A stretch of 64,000 nucleotides of DNA from Thermopetrobacter sp964430935 (GTDB lineage: Bacteria; Pseudomonadota; Alphaproteobacteria; Rhizobiales; Aestuariivirgaceae): NCBI GenBank assembly GCA_964430935.1, contig CAYSHK010000004.1, forward strand, positions 1 to 64,000. The letters are read 5' to 3'. The notes beneath the pieces are model-generated. The model was not told the DNA's origin. It did no database searches and saw only the letters and a program-made list of their open reading frames with translations. A program made the position numbers and the translations under genes. Positions 36,475 to 44,695 of the stretch are shown here, one piece after another. Within the stretch, counting starts at the first letter, position 1, and each line of letters begins with the position of its first letter.

Positions 36475-36957
36475 ATGAAACACGTGATGCACAAGATCCT
36501 GGCGGCCATGCTGTTCGCCGCCGTTTTCCTCTTCGCCGTGCCGTCCGCCCCGGTGCAGGCGGCCACCGCCTGCAAGGAGCTCGAATCGAAGACCGCCTGC
36601 GGACGGCGTGACGATTGCACCTGGGTGGATTCCTACAAGCGGAAGGACGGAATCAAGGTGAACGCCTACTGCCGCAAGAAGGGCGGCAAGGGTTCCGCTT
36701 CCTCCAGTGGGAAGAAGAAGTCCTCCTCCGGTAAGAAGGACAGGTCGAAGACCGCTTCCGGCGGCAAGTCCGCATCCGATGACAAGTCGGGCAAGAAGGG
36801 ATCGGATACGGGAACCAAGGCGAAGGACAGGAAGGACAAGAAAGGCAAGAAGGGCAAGACCGCCAAATCCGACGACAAGAAGAAGGATGGCGACAAGAAA
36901 AAGAAGAAGAAGCCCGCGAAAAAGGACAAGAAGAAGGACAGGAAGAAGGGCAGCTGA
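36475..36957 (+). CDS. Secreted Lys-rich low-complexity protein with Cys-rich head
   Basis: 160 residues from MKHVMHKILAAMLF at 36475. A signal peptide is clear, with cleavage near VQAA. About 40 mature residues contain four or five cysteines (ACKELESKTACGRRDDCTW and NAYCRKK), then about 90 residues are almost only Lys, Ser, Asp, Gly and Thr (KKKSSSGKK, KKKDGDKKKKKK). The extreme basic tail suggests binding to nucleic acid, LPS or other polyanions, but no homologue is recognised. Own promoter region and a good terminator flank it. Confidence 0.75.
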   Translation: MKHVMHKILAAMLFAAVFLFAVPSAPVQAATACKELESKTACGRRDDCTWVDSYKRKDGIKVNAYCRKKGGKGSASSSGKKKSSSGKKDRSKTASGGKSASDDKSGKKGSDTGTKAKDRKDKKGKKGKTAKSDDKKKDGDKKKKKKPAKKDKKKDRKKGS

Positions 36958-36986
36958 GCCTCTTTGTCCGCTGTGCCGATGCATTT

Positions 36987-37015
36987 CCCGTCCGGGTCCG
37001 CCCGGGCGGGTTTTT
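36987..37015 (+). terminator. Intrinsic terminator after the Lys-rich protein gene
   Basis: CCCGTCCGGG (36987-36996) with CCCGGGCGGG (37001-37010), loop TCCG, then five T. Confidence 0.85.
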
Positions 37016-37088
37016 CATGCTCGGAAGGTGGAGCGGAAATGCGGGAAATGAAAAGGCCGCCCCGAAGGACGGCATCGTTGCAGGAAAC

Positions 37089-37163
37089 TGGAGCGGGCGA
37101 TGAGATTCGAACTCACGACCCCAACCTTGGCAAGGTTGTGCTCTACCCCTGAGCTACGCCCGC
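37089..37163 (-). tRNA. tRNA-Gly (anticodon GCC)
   Basis: 75 nt on the minus strand. The acceptor stem GCGGGCG (37157-37163) pairs with CGCCCGC (37093-37099), followed by discriminator T and an encoded CCA (37089-37091). The anticodon loop reads TTGCCAA within CCTTGCCAAGG, and the T-loop GTTCGAATC is normal. D arm GCTCAGGGGTAGAGC is present. Confidence 0.96.
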
Positions 37164-37288
37164 ATGTCTTCCAGTTCTGTCGCCGGGGGCCCTGCCCGCC
37201 GGCGGGTTGTTATATTGCGCAAAGCGATCCGAAATGCAATAGCCTTGTAGCGCCGAAACCAAAAATTTTTCCACCGGAGGGGAGAGCC

Positions 37289-37780
37289 ATGCCGGCGACG
37301 CGGGAGGACCTTTTCAGACTGCTGGACGAGCTGGGCATCGCCCACGAGACACGGGATCACGAGGCGGCCTACACGGTCGAGGACGCCCGGCGGCTGCGCG
37401 GTCTCATTCCCGGAGGACACACGAAGAACCTGTTCCTGAAGGACAAGAAGGGCCGCCTCTGGCTGGTGGTCGCGGACGAGGAGACACAGGTCGACCTGAA
37501 GCACCTGCACAAGCGCATCGGGGCGGCGCGTCTCTCCTTCGGCAAGGCGGAGCTGATGGAGGAGGTGCTCGGGGTGAAGCCCGGTTCGGTGACGCCCTTC
37601 GCCCTGATGAACGATACGGAGGGGCGCGTGACCGTGGTGCTGGACGAGCGGATGCTGGAGCGGGATCCGCTCAATTTCCATCCGCTGGAGAACACGGCGA
37701 CCACCACGATCTCCCGCGACGGACTGCTGGAATTCCTCCGGGCCACGGGGCACGAGCCGATCGTCGCGGACGTGACCTGA
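37289..37780 (+). CDS. Prolyl-tRNA editing (YbaK/ProX-type) deacylase
   Basis: 163 residues from MPATREDLF at 37289 with GGAGG upstream. A free-standing editing domain like ProXp-ala/PrdX that hydrolyses mischarged Ala-tRNA(Pro). Typical features: HEAAYTVEDARR, the conserved GGHTKNLFLKDKKGRLWLVV lysine motif, and GVKPGSVTPFALMND. The exact tRNA specificity is inferred from the family. Confidence 0.88.
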   Translation: MPATREDLFRLLDELGIAHETRDHEAAYTVEDARRLRGLIPGGHTKNLFLKDKKGRLWLVVADEETQVDLKHLHKRIGAARLSFGKAELMEEVLGVKPGSVTPFALMNDTEGRVTVVLDERMLERDPLNFHPLENTATTTISRDGLLEFLRATGHEPIVADVT

Positions 37781-37791
37781 GAGCGGGAGGG

Positions 37792-37825
37792 AAAATGCCC
37801 CCGGCACCGCGGGGTGCGGGGGCAT
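37792..37825 (-). terminator. Terminator of fdxA
   Basis: ATGCCCCCGGCACC (37795-37808) pairs with GGTGCGGGGGCAT (37813-37825) with one bulged base. On the minus strand the hairpin is followed by TTTT (37791 side), so it ends the helicase-S4-fdxA transcript. Confidence 0.8.
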
Positions 37826-37866
37826 CGCGATTCCGTGGTGCGATCCGGCTCAGGGTGCCGGACGGA

Positions 37867-38205
37867 TCAGTCGCCCTCGCCGGGCTCCTCGGTGAAGTAC
37901 TTCTCCAGCTTGTTGGGCTCGCCGTCGTGCTTTTCGGCGTCGGGCAGGGGGTCCTTCTTCTGGGTGATGTTCGGCCAGATCTTGGCGTACTTGGCGTTGA
38001 ACTCCACCCATTTCTCCATGCCCGGCTCGGTATCCGGAAGAATGGCCTCTGCGGGGCACTCGGGCTCGCACACGCCGCAGTCGATGCATTCGTCCGGATC
38101 GATCACCAGAGTCACTTTGCCCTCGTAGAAGCAGTCCACCGGACAGACTTCCACGCAGTCGGTGTATTTGCACATGATGCAGTTTTCAACGACGACATAG
38201 GTCAT
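37867..38205 (-). CDS. fdxA: 7Fe ferredoxin FdxA
   Basis: 112 residues from MTYVVVENCIMCKY at 38205. Cysteines C9, C17 and C21 with C50 and the C40xxC43xxC46 group give the [3Fe-4S]/[4Fe-4S] pattern of the FdxA family. The conserved long C-terminal extension with WPNITQKKDPLPDA is present. It is the last gene after the helicase and S4 genes on the minus strand. In many relatives carD follows directly; here it does not. Confidence 0.95.
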   Translation of the reverse strand: MTYVVVENCIMCKYTDCVEVCPVDCFYEGKVTLVIDPDECIDCGVCEPECPAEAILPDTEPGMEKWVEFNAKYAKIWPNITQKKDPLPDAEKHDGEPNKLEKYFTEEPGEGD

Positions 38206-38362
38206 GGCGCTTATTCCCTGAGATGTAGCCCCGAACAGGCGCCGGAGGCTTTGGCGAGACAGTATCCGTGGTTCCCCGCCCATGGCGGGCGTATCAGCGT
38301 TTTACACCCATCATGGGCCTGATGGCGAGTGATGATGTCGCACAACCGAGCGCAAAAGTCAG

Positions 38363-38692
38363 CTATTTTCCGTCGTCGCCGGTCTCCTCCAGATCCAGCC
38401 GGATCTCGGCGGCGGCCCCGGGCGAAAGACGCCGTTCGGAGAAACCGGCCACCCGCACCACGCGGACATGGCCGTTGCGCACCACCGTGAGGACGTCGTC
38501 CATCCGCACGAGGGCGGAGGGGCGGGAGATCTTGCGGCGGTTGATGCGCACCTGCCCCCTGCCGATGATCCGCGCGGCCTCGGCGCGGGTCTTGCAGATG
38601 CGCACGCACCAGAGCCACTTGTCGGCCCTCTGCTCCAGAAGCGGGCCTCCGGCTCCTTCCGCTCGGCCTCTGTCGCGCCGCCGTCTGCTCAG
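38363..38692 (-). CDS. S4-domain RNA-binding protein (HslR-like), unusual start
   Basis: About 109 residues if initiated at the CTG at 38692, which overlaps the helicase stop as CTGA and has GGAGAAG just upstream. The S4 domain begins RADKWLWCVRICKTRAEAARI and contains GRGQVRINRRKISRPS. Between the domain start and 38938 the frame has no ATG, GTG or TTG, while the next GTG downstream would cut into the domain. A CTG at 38638 with GGAGG seven bases before is a second candidate. Homologues bind stalled 50S-peptidyl-tRNA complexes (HslR). The frame and family are certain; the start is not. Confidence 0.8.
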   Translation of the reverse strand: MSRRRRDRGRAEGAGGPLLEQRADKWLWCVRICKTRAEAARIIGRGQVRINRRKISRPSALVRMDDVLTVVRNGHVRVVRVAGFSERRLSPGAAAEIRLDLEETGDDGK

Positions 38693-41655
38693 GACTTCTT
38701 CTCCATGTCCATTTTCAGCTTCTGGAGCACGGCGAAGGGCGAATCCGCATCCGGCGCCCGGCCGCGCCGCGGTCCGCGTCCACCCTTGCCGTTCTTCTTC
38801 GCTCCCTCGGGGCGTTTCCCACCGTGTGCCTGCCGGCCCTTGCCCCGGGAGGGCTTTCCGCCCGCGCGTCCGCCGCTCCTGCCACCCTTGGCGGAACGCT
38901 GCCTGCGCTGGCGGAACGGGCCCGTGCCCTGCGGCCACCAGACTTCGAGGAATTCCGGTTCCGCGGCCTTTTCCTCGGGGGCGCCGTCCCCGGAGGAGGC
39001 GGCCTTCGCTTCCGGCTCCGCCGCGGCATCGCTACCGGACGCCTCCTCACCGATCCTCTCTCCGTCTTCGGCCGCGGCTTCGGCGCCGTCGGCCATCGCC
39101 TCCGCCGAGCCGGCCCCGCCGGATCCGTCCGGAGCGGCATCCGCATCCGCGGCCGCTTCGTTTCCGTCCCGCCCTCCGTCGCCGGAGGCGGCATCAGCTT
39201 CCATTCCGGTTCCCCGTACGGGGCGTTTCTCGGCCCGATAGCCGAGGGCCTTCAGGACGGCGGAGAAATCGTCGCCCGAACATCCGACCAGCGACATCAT
39301 GTCGGGAATGACGACGAAGCCGCCGCCCTCGACGGATCCCGCCGGGCGTTCCTCGCCGTCGAAGCGCGGCTTCCAGAAGACGCGTTCGCGGATCATGTCG
39401 CCGAGGCGCTCCAGCATGTCCACGCGGACGACGCGCGGGCCGCAATCCATGTAGCCGCAGACCTGGCAGAAGCCCTCCGGCCAACCGGGATCCTTCTCCA
39501 CGGAGGTGAGGCCCTGTCCGGGCGGCTCCGGCAGGTCGGCCACCGTCACGGTGCCCTCCTTCTCCTTCTGGAGCCCCCAGAGCAGCACCCGCAACTGCGC
39601 CGGCGCCGGCTTCAGCAGCGCCGGAACGAAGATGTGGAAGGCCCCGAAGCGCACGCCGTGGCGGCGCAGCAGGCCCCGGGTCTCCTGATCCATCTGGCGC
39701 ACGTCGGCGGCCACCTCGGGACGCGGCACGATGCCGAGCCCCTCCACGAGACGGTAGGCCAGCCCCCGGGCGACGCCGGTGATCTCCTCGTCGTCGCGCA
39801 GCCGCACCAGCGGTTCGAGCAGGTTCTCGACATGGCGCGAGACGAATTTCTTCAGGCGGAAGAGCACGGCGTCGCGGTCCGCGGCCTCCAGCACCTCGTC
39901 GGCAAGCAGCTTCACGTCGGGTTTCAGGATGTCGGGGCCGGGGACGAGGCGTCCGACTTCGGCGCCATGCCAGACGATGCCGCCCCTGGCGGTAAGCTCG
40001 AAATCGGTGTCCGGAGCGGCGGCCAGGGACTGGGCGCGTCCCGCGAGTTCCTGCGCCAGGGCCTTGCGCGCCGCGGCGTTCCATGCCTTCTCATGGGCAC
40101 CGGTGCCCGTTTCCCCGTCGGCGATGAACCGCAGCCCCTCGACCCGGCCGACGTACTCGTCCTCGACACGTACAGCGCCGTCGTCGTCTACGCTTGCCAT
40201 CAACTCTTCCCTTTCCCGGAGCCGTTTGAGAAGCACCGATGTTTTCCTGTCAATGAAGCGCCGCGTCAAGCGTTCATGCAGCGCATCGGACAGTTTGTCC
40301 TCGATTTTCCTTGTCTCCTCCCGCCACCAGCGCGCATCCTTCAGCCAGCTGCCGCGATTGGCCACGAAGGTCCATGTGCGGATGTGGGCGATGCGCTGCG
40401 AGAGCGCGTCGATGCCGCCGTCGAAGCGGGCGCAGCGCGCCACCTGCGCGGCCAGCCAGTCCTCGTCTATGACGCCTTCCGGACCGGACAGAAAGCGGAA
40501 GATGCGCCCCACCAGGGCGGCGTGATCCCCTCCTGTGATGTTGCGGTAGTCCGGAATCTGGCACACGTCCCACAGCAGGCGCACCATGTCCGGAGTATCG
40601 GCCACGCGCATGACATCCTCGTGGCGGGAGAGTGTTTCCAGCGCGGCGATGTCGGAGGTGCGGCGGGCGCGGGCGAGGCCTTCCCGGTTGGGCAGGGCGT
40701 TCAGCGAGGCCAGCAGCCTGTCCACGGAGGCGAACGACAGATTGCGGTTGCGCCACTGCGCCACCTTCACGGGGGGGAACCTGTGTTCCTCCAGCGCCTC
40801 CACGACGTCGGCGTCCAGGGGGCGGACGGAAGCGGTGACGCCGAAGGTGCCGTCGTTGAGGTGGCGTCCGGCGCGTCCGGCGATCTGGCCCATCTCCGCC
40901 ACGGTCAGCTCGCGGAAATGGAAGCCGTCGAACTTGCGGGTGGCGGCGAAGGCCACATGGTCGACATCCATGTTCAGCCCCATGCCGATGGCGTCCGTGG
41001 CCACGAGATAGTCCACCTCCCCGGACTGGTAGAGCGCCACCTGGGCGTTGCGGGTGCGGGGAGAGAGGGCTCCCATGACCACGGCGGCGCCGCCCTTCTG
41101 ACGGCGGATCAGTTCGGCCGTGGCGTAGACGGTCTCCGCGGAGAAGGCGACGATGGCGGTGCGCGGGGGCAGGCGGGTGATCTTCCTGGATCCCGCGTAG
41201 GAGAGGCGCGACAGTCGCGGGCGTTCGCGGAAGGAGACGTTCGGCAGCAGGTTCTTCAGAAGCGGCCGCATCGTGGCGGCGCCCAGCAGCCAGGTTTCGG
41301 AGAGCCCCCGGGCGTGCAGGATGCGGTCGGTGAAGACGTGGCCGCGCTCGAAATCCGCCGCCAGCTGGATTTCGTCTATGGCCACGAAATCCGCGCGGAT
41401 GTCGGAGGGCATGGCCTCCACCGTGCAGACGAAGTAGCGCGCCTCCGGAGGCCGGATCTTCTCCTCCCCGGTGATCAGGGCAACCTTCGCTTCGCCCACG
41501 CGCTCCCGGATGCGGTCGAAGACCTCGCGGGCCAGCAGCCGCAGCGGCAGCCCGATGATCCCGGTGGGGAAACTCAGCATGCGTTCGACCGCCATGTGGG
41601 TCTTGCCTGTGTTCGTCGGTCCCAGCATGGCGATGATCCGGCCGCTTCCGTTCAT
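38689..41655 (-). CDS. SUV3-like DExH RNA helicase
   Basis: 988 residues from MNGSGRIIAMLGP at 41655 with GAAGGA just upstream. Walker A is GPTNTGKTH (about 12-20), the DExH box is VAIDEIQLA, and the motif VI region reads GQIAGRAGRH. The long C-terminal half is that of the alphaproteobacterial helicase-related family, ending in a Glu/Ala-rich then Lys/Arg/Gly-rich tail (from about 850). The mitochondrial homologue SUV3 works with PNPase in RNA decay. It is followed by S4 and fdxA. LexA-type boxes lie 114-174 bp upstream. Confidence 0.92.
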   Translation of the reverse strand: MNGSGRIIAMLGPTNTGKTHMAVERMLSFPTGIIGLPLRLLAREVFDRIRERVGEAKVALITGEEKIRPPEARYFVCTVEAMPSDIRADFVAIDEIQLAADFERGHVFTDRILHARGLSETWLLGAATMRPLLKNLLPNVSFRERPRLSRLSYAGSRKITRLPPRTAIVAFSAETVYATAELIRRQKGGAAVVMGALSPRTRNAQVALYQSGEVDYLVATDAIGMGLNMDVDHVAFAATRKFDGFHFRELTVAEMGQIAGRAGRHLNDGTFGVTASVRPLDADVVEALEEHRFPPVKVAQWRNRNLSFASVDRLLASLNALPNREGLARARRTSDIAALETLSRHEDVMRVADTPDMVRLLWDVCQIPDYRNITGGDHAALVGRIFRFLSGPEGVIDEDWLAAQVARCARFDGGIDALSQRIAHIRTWTFVANRGSWLKDARWWREETRKIEDKLSDALHERLTRRFIDRKTSVLLKRLREREELMASVDDDGAVRVEDEYVGRVEGLRFIADGETGTGAHEKAWNAAARKALAQELAGRAQSLAAAPDTDFELTARGGIVWHGAEVGRLVPGPDILKPDVKLLADEVLEAADRDAVLFRLKKFVSRHVENLLEPLVRLRDDEEITGVARGLAYRLVEGLGIVPRPEVAADVRQMDQETRGLLRRHGVRFGAFHIFVPALLKPAPAQLRVLLWGLQKEKEGTVTVADLPEPPGQGLTSVEKDPGWPEGFCQVCGYMDCGPRVVRVDMLERLGDMIRERVFWKPRFDGEERPAGSVEGGGFVVIPDMMSLVGCSGDDFSAVLKALGYRAEKRPVRGTGMEADAASGDGGRDGNEAAADADAAPDGSGGAGSAEAMADGAEAAAEDGERIGEEASGSDAAAEPEAKAASSGDGAPEEKAAEPEFLEVWWPQGTGPFRQRRQRSAKGGRSGGRAGGKPSRGKGRQAHGGKRPEGAKKNGKGGRGPRRGRAPDADSPFAVLQKLKMDMEKKS

Positions 41656-41768
41656 GGTCCTTCCCGCTGCAAGAGGGTTGGAGGAAAGAGCGAGGGTCCG
41701 CCGGGTCATATCCCGGCTCCGCCTTCCCTTGCAATGCGTTTCATTCCGGGACGGTCCGTCAATGTTCC

Positions 41769-41783
41769 GAACTCTCTGCGAAC
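41769..41783 (-). promoter_or_regulatory. LexA-type operator GTTC-N7-GTTC upstream of the helicase
   Basis: GAAC at 41769-41772 and GAAC at 41780-41783 with exactly seven bases between; read on the minus strand it is GTTC-N7-GTTC, the alphaproteobacterial SOS consensus. It lies 114 bp upstream of the helicase ATG. Confidence 0.6.
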
Positions 41784-41814
41784 ATTTGCCGTCCGAATCG
41801 CTGACTCGGCGCAT

Positions 41815-41829
41815 GTTTCATGTATGTTC
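41815..41829 (+). promoter_or_regulatory. Near-match second LexA-type box
   Basis: GTTT (41815-41818), seven bases, GTTC (41826-41829): one mismatch to GTTC-N7-GTTC, 31 bp from the perfect box at 41769. Confidence 0.35.
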
Positions 41830-42333
41830 CGCCCCTTTCCAGCGCAATGCACGATCTGTGATTGCGGCACCTCCCGCGACCACCTTCCAACGGTTGCGAT
41901 TCCGCGTCCGAGGTGGTTAACGGATCCGTTCCGCCGCGGCGGCGGTGGTTAACCGCAGGTGAAATGCGCAACCGGCGCATCCGGCCTCCGGCGTTAACGA
42001 TCGAATGAAAGGCGAACGAAAACCGTCCGAATCAGCCGCCCTGGAGATCTTCACGGAATGTTCGCACAAGATATTGGGGATTTCCGGCATGGGTGCCACA
42101 AGCCGGAGGGAACCCGGACGTCCGCTTCCGGAGCAGGCCGGTAAACCTCCTGGTCCGTATCGGGACGGTCCTGGGAGGGCTGCCGGATTTTCGCCGGATT
42201 CCGGAAATCTTTACTCTTTGCTGCTTCAATCCGCCTGCATGTCGATATCGGGTGCTGGGGATCCGGAAACGTACAGGGAGGCGGAATTTCCGCGTTGTCC
42301 CGGCCGAGTTCCCGTGTTCAGGAGGGCAGGTTG

Positions 42334-44592
42334 GTGAACGGCAGCAGGAACAGGGAGAGGGACGTGGTCGAGATCCTCGACCGTTCCATCGAGGCGGCGG
42401 GCATGGCCGTCTATCACTGGGACATCGCCAGCGACCGGCTGACCTGGAGCCGGAACGCGGCCGAGGTCCTGGAGGTGGAGGATCCCGGATGCCTGGAGAC
42501 GGGCCGGGCCTACGCGGCGCTGCTGGACCGGGAGAACATGGCCACCCGCTACGACACCGTCATGCATTCGGTGCAGTCCGACGACGGTGGAGGCGTGGCC
42601 TATTCCATAGAATATCTCGTCCGCCCGTGGGGGCCGGACGACCCGCGCGGCGCCTGGCTGGAGGACGTCGGACGCTGGTATGCCGACGAGAAGGGGCGAC
42701 CGAAGGAGGCCTTCGGCGTCGTCCGGCGCATCGACGAACGCTATCGCAACGAGCAGCGTCTCCACTATCTGGGCAATTTCGACCCGCTCACCGGGCTGAT
42801 GAACCGCGCCAGCATGGGCGAGGCGCTGGACCAGGCGATCGCCAACGCGGAACGGCACGGCACGAACTGCGCCTTCCTGGCGGTCTCCATAGACAACATG
42901 GCCGTGATCCGCGACGCCTACGGGTTCGACGTGGCCGAGGAGGTGATCCTGAAGGTGGGGCGGCGGCTGAAGCAGGTGAAGCGCAGCGGCGATTCCCTGG
43001 CCCGCTATTCGGAGACCCGTTTCGGCATCATCCTCAACGACTGCTCCCGCGAGGATCTTCGGATCGCCGCCGAACGCTTCCTCGGGGTGGCCAACGAGGA
43101 GGTGATAGAGACCAGCAGCGGCCCCGTGTGGGCTCTCATCTCCCTCGGCGGCGTGGTGATGCCGGACCATGCGCGGGACCGCGACGAGGCGGTGGCCTGC
43201 GCGGAGGAGGCCCTGGCGGAGGCCGCGTCCCGCCCCATGAGCTGCGTCGTCATCTACGAGCCGGAACCCGACCGCATCTCCCAGCGCATGCTGAACGCGC
43301 GCTGCGCCGCCGAGATCGTCAACTCCCTGAAGCACGACCGGTTCACGCTGGCCTTCCAGCCCATCGTCGATGCGCGCAGCGAGGAGCCGGTGATGTACGA
43401 ATCCCTGCTGCGCATGCACGACAGGGACGGGGAGATCGTCGCCGCGGCCCACCTCATTCCCCTGGCCGAGAAGCTGGGTCTCGTGCGGCTGATAGATCTG
43501 AACGTCATGGAGCTGGTGCTGGAGACCCTGCGCAACCATGGGGATGCGCGGCTGACCATGAACCTCTCCGGCATCACCGCGGCGGATCCGGGCTGGTTCG
43601 GGCGCATCATGGATCTGCTCGAGGCCAATTCCTCCGTCACGGACCGGCTGGTGGTGGAGATCACCGAGACGGTGGTGCTCAATGAACTTGCGGAGATCGG
43701 ACGCTTCATCGGACGGCTGCGCGAGCTCGGATGCAAGGTGGCCATCGACGATTTCGGGGCCGGATACACGTCCTTCCGCAATCTCAAGGAGCTGGACGTG
43801 GACATCGTGAAGCTGGACGGGGCGTTCTGCGACAACCTTTCGGGCAATCCGGACAACCAGTATTTCGTCCGCTCCCTGGTGGATCTGGCCCACAATCTCG
43901 ATCTGGAGATCGTGGCGGAGTGGGTCCAGACGGAGGAGGACGCCGCGCTGCTGCGGGACTGGGGCGTGGACTATTTCCAGGGGCGGCTCTACGGATCGGC
44001 GCGGATCGGGCATCCCTGGCCCTCGCCCCGTCTCTCCAGCCACGAGGGTTTCCATGCCGTGGCCGCGGAACGGGAGAAGCGGGAGGAGCGCCGCGAGGAT
44101 GCGGACGACGCCCCTGCCATCCCGGAGCGGACCTTCGGAAAGCGGCGCACGGACTCGCTGCGCGAGCCGGACGAGGCGGCGTCTCCGGAGGACGCGGTGA
44201 TCGCGCCGGTGGTCGCCGGAGAGGAGGCCTCCCCCGCAACGCCCGTCGACTTCGGGGAGAGATTCCCGGAAACATCCGGAAGCGTTCCGGAAGTGCCGCC
44301 GGCGGTGGAGGGAACCATGGATCCGGCCGGAAGGAGCGCGGCGCCGGGTGGCGCTTCGGGAGAGGGCATGCCCGCGGAGGATGAAGCGGACGGCCCCGCG
44401 GAGGCGGTGGATGCGGATGCGGCTCCGTCGGCGGCGTCGATCGGCGAGGCGCTCTCCACGCTGGAACGGGAACTGCAGGATCTGCGGCGGCTGCTCGCCG
44501 CCATGCGCGGGGATTCCGCAGACGGGGCGGAGGGCGCGCCGGCGGCGCGGAAGTCCTCCGGAGCGCCGGAGGGGATGCGCGGGCGCGGCTGA
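42334..44592 (+). CDS. PAS - degenerate GGDEF - EAL protein
   Basis: 752 residues from the GTG at 42334 (GGAGG nine bases before). Order: a PAS-like domain (about 15-145), a GGDEF domain whose signature is degenerate (YSETRFGI in place of GGDEF) so it should not make c-di-GMP, then an EAL domain with ESL instead of EAL but with the metal/catalytic residues retained (YESLLR, NLSG, EITET, DDFGAG, VKLDG, FQGRLYG). A c-di-GMP phosphodiesterase role is likely. The last 190 residues are Glu/Ala/Gly-rich and disordered, ending in a coiled coil (LERELQDLRRLLAAM). No membrane segment. Confidence 0.88.
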   Translation: MNGSRNRERDVVEILDRSIEAAGMAVYHWDIASDRLTWSRNAAEVLEVEDPGCLETGRAYAALLDRENMATRYDTVMHSVQSDDGGGVAYSIEYLVRPWGPDDPRGAWLEDVGRWYADEKGRPKEAFGVVRRIDERYRNEQRLHYLGNFDPLTGLMNRASMGEALDQAIANAERHGTNCAFLAVSIDNMAVIRDAYGFDVAEEVILKVGRRLKQVKRSGDSLARYSETRFGIILNDCSREDLRIAAERFLGVANEEVIETSSGPVWALISLGGVVMPDHARDRDEAVACAEEALAEAASRPMSCVVIYEPEPDRISQRMLNARCAAEIVNSLKHDRFTLAFQPIVDARSEEPVMYESLLRMHDRDGEIVAAAHLIPLAEKLGLVRLIDLNVMELVLETLRNHGDARLTMNLSGITAADPGWFGRIMDLLEANSSVTDRLVVEITETVVLNELAEIGRFIGRLRELGCKVAIDDFGAGYTSFRNLKELDVDIVKLDGAFCDNLSGNPDNQYFVRSLVDLAHNLDLEIVAEWVQTEEDAALLRDWGVDYFQGRLYGSARIGHPWPSPRLSSHEGFHAVAAEREKREERREDADDAPAIPERTFGKRRTDSLREPDEAASPEDAVIAPVVAGEEASPATPVDFGERFPETSGSVPEVPPAVEGTMDPAGRSAAPGGASGEGMPAEDEADGPAEAVDADAAPSAASIGEALSTLERELQDLRRLLAAMRGDSADGAEGAPAARKSSGAPEGMRGRG

Positions 44593-44640
44593 GGCGCATT
44601 CCTTCAGGAAACGGACGAAATGACGATTGCACCGATGGCG

Positions 44641-44671
44641 GGGCTGGCGCATTAATCGCGTCAGCCCTTTT
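44641..44671 (+). terminator. Terminator after the EAL gene
   Basis: GGGCTGGCGC (44641-44650) with GCGTCAGCCC (44658-44667), one G-U pair, loop ATTAATC, then TTTT. It separates the EAL gene from the thiolase gene. Confidence 0.8.
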
Positions 44672-44695
44672 CGTTCGTCATGTGGAGCAGAAGAG

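Larger units (their letters stand above)
41656..42333. other. Divergent intergenic region of helicase and EAL gene
   Basis: A 678-bp gap. Near the helicase side it carries one perfect and one near-perfect LexA-type box. At 41910-42000 three GTTAAC hexamers occur, two of them within a direct repeat of GGTGGTTAAC. Short frames here (up to about 110 codons) lack ribosome sites and protein-like composition and are not called. Confidence 0.6.

Noticed and set aside
38824..41952. 1042-codon open frame antisense to the SUV3-like helicase
   Set aside because: Shadow frame; no recognisable domain and the opposite strand encodes a clear helicase.
41910..42000. CtrA boxes in the EAL gene upstream region
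   Set aside because: Three GTTAAC hexamers exist, but none has a partner TTAA at seven bases, so they are only half-sites.
42005..42337. 110-codon plus-strand gene before the EAL gene
   Set aside because: Overlaps the EAL gene start, has no ribosome site and no protein-like composition.
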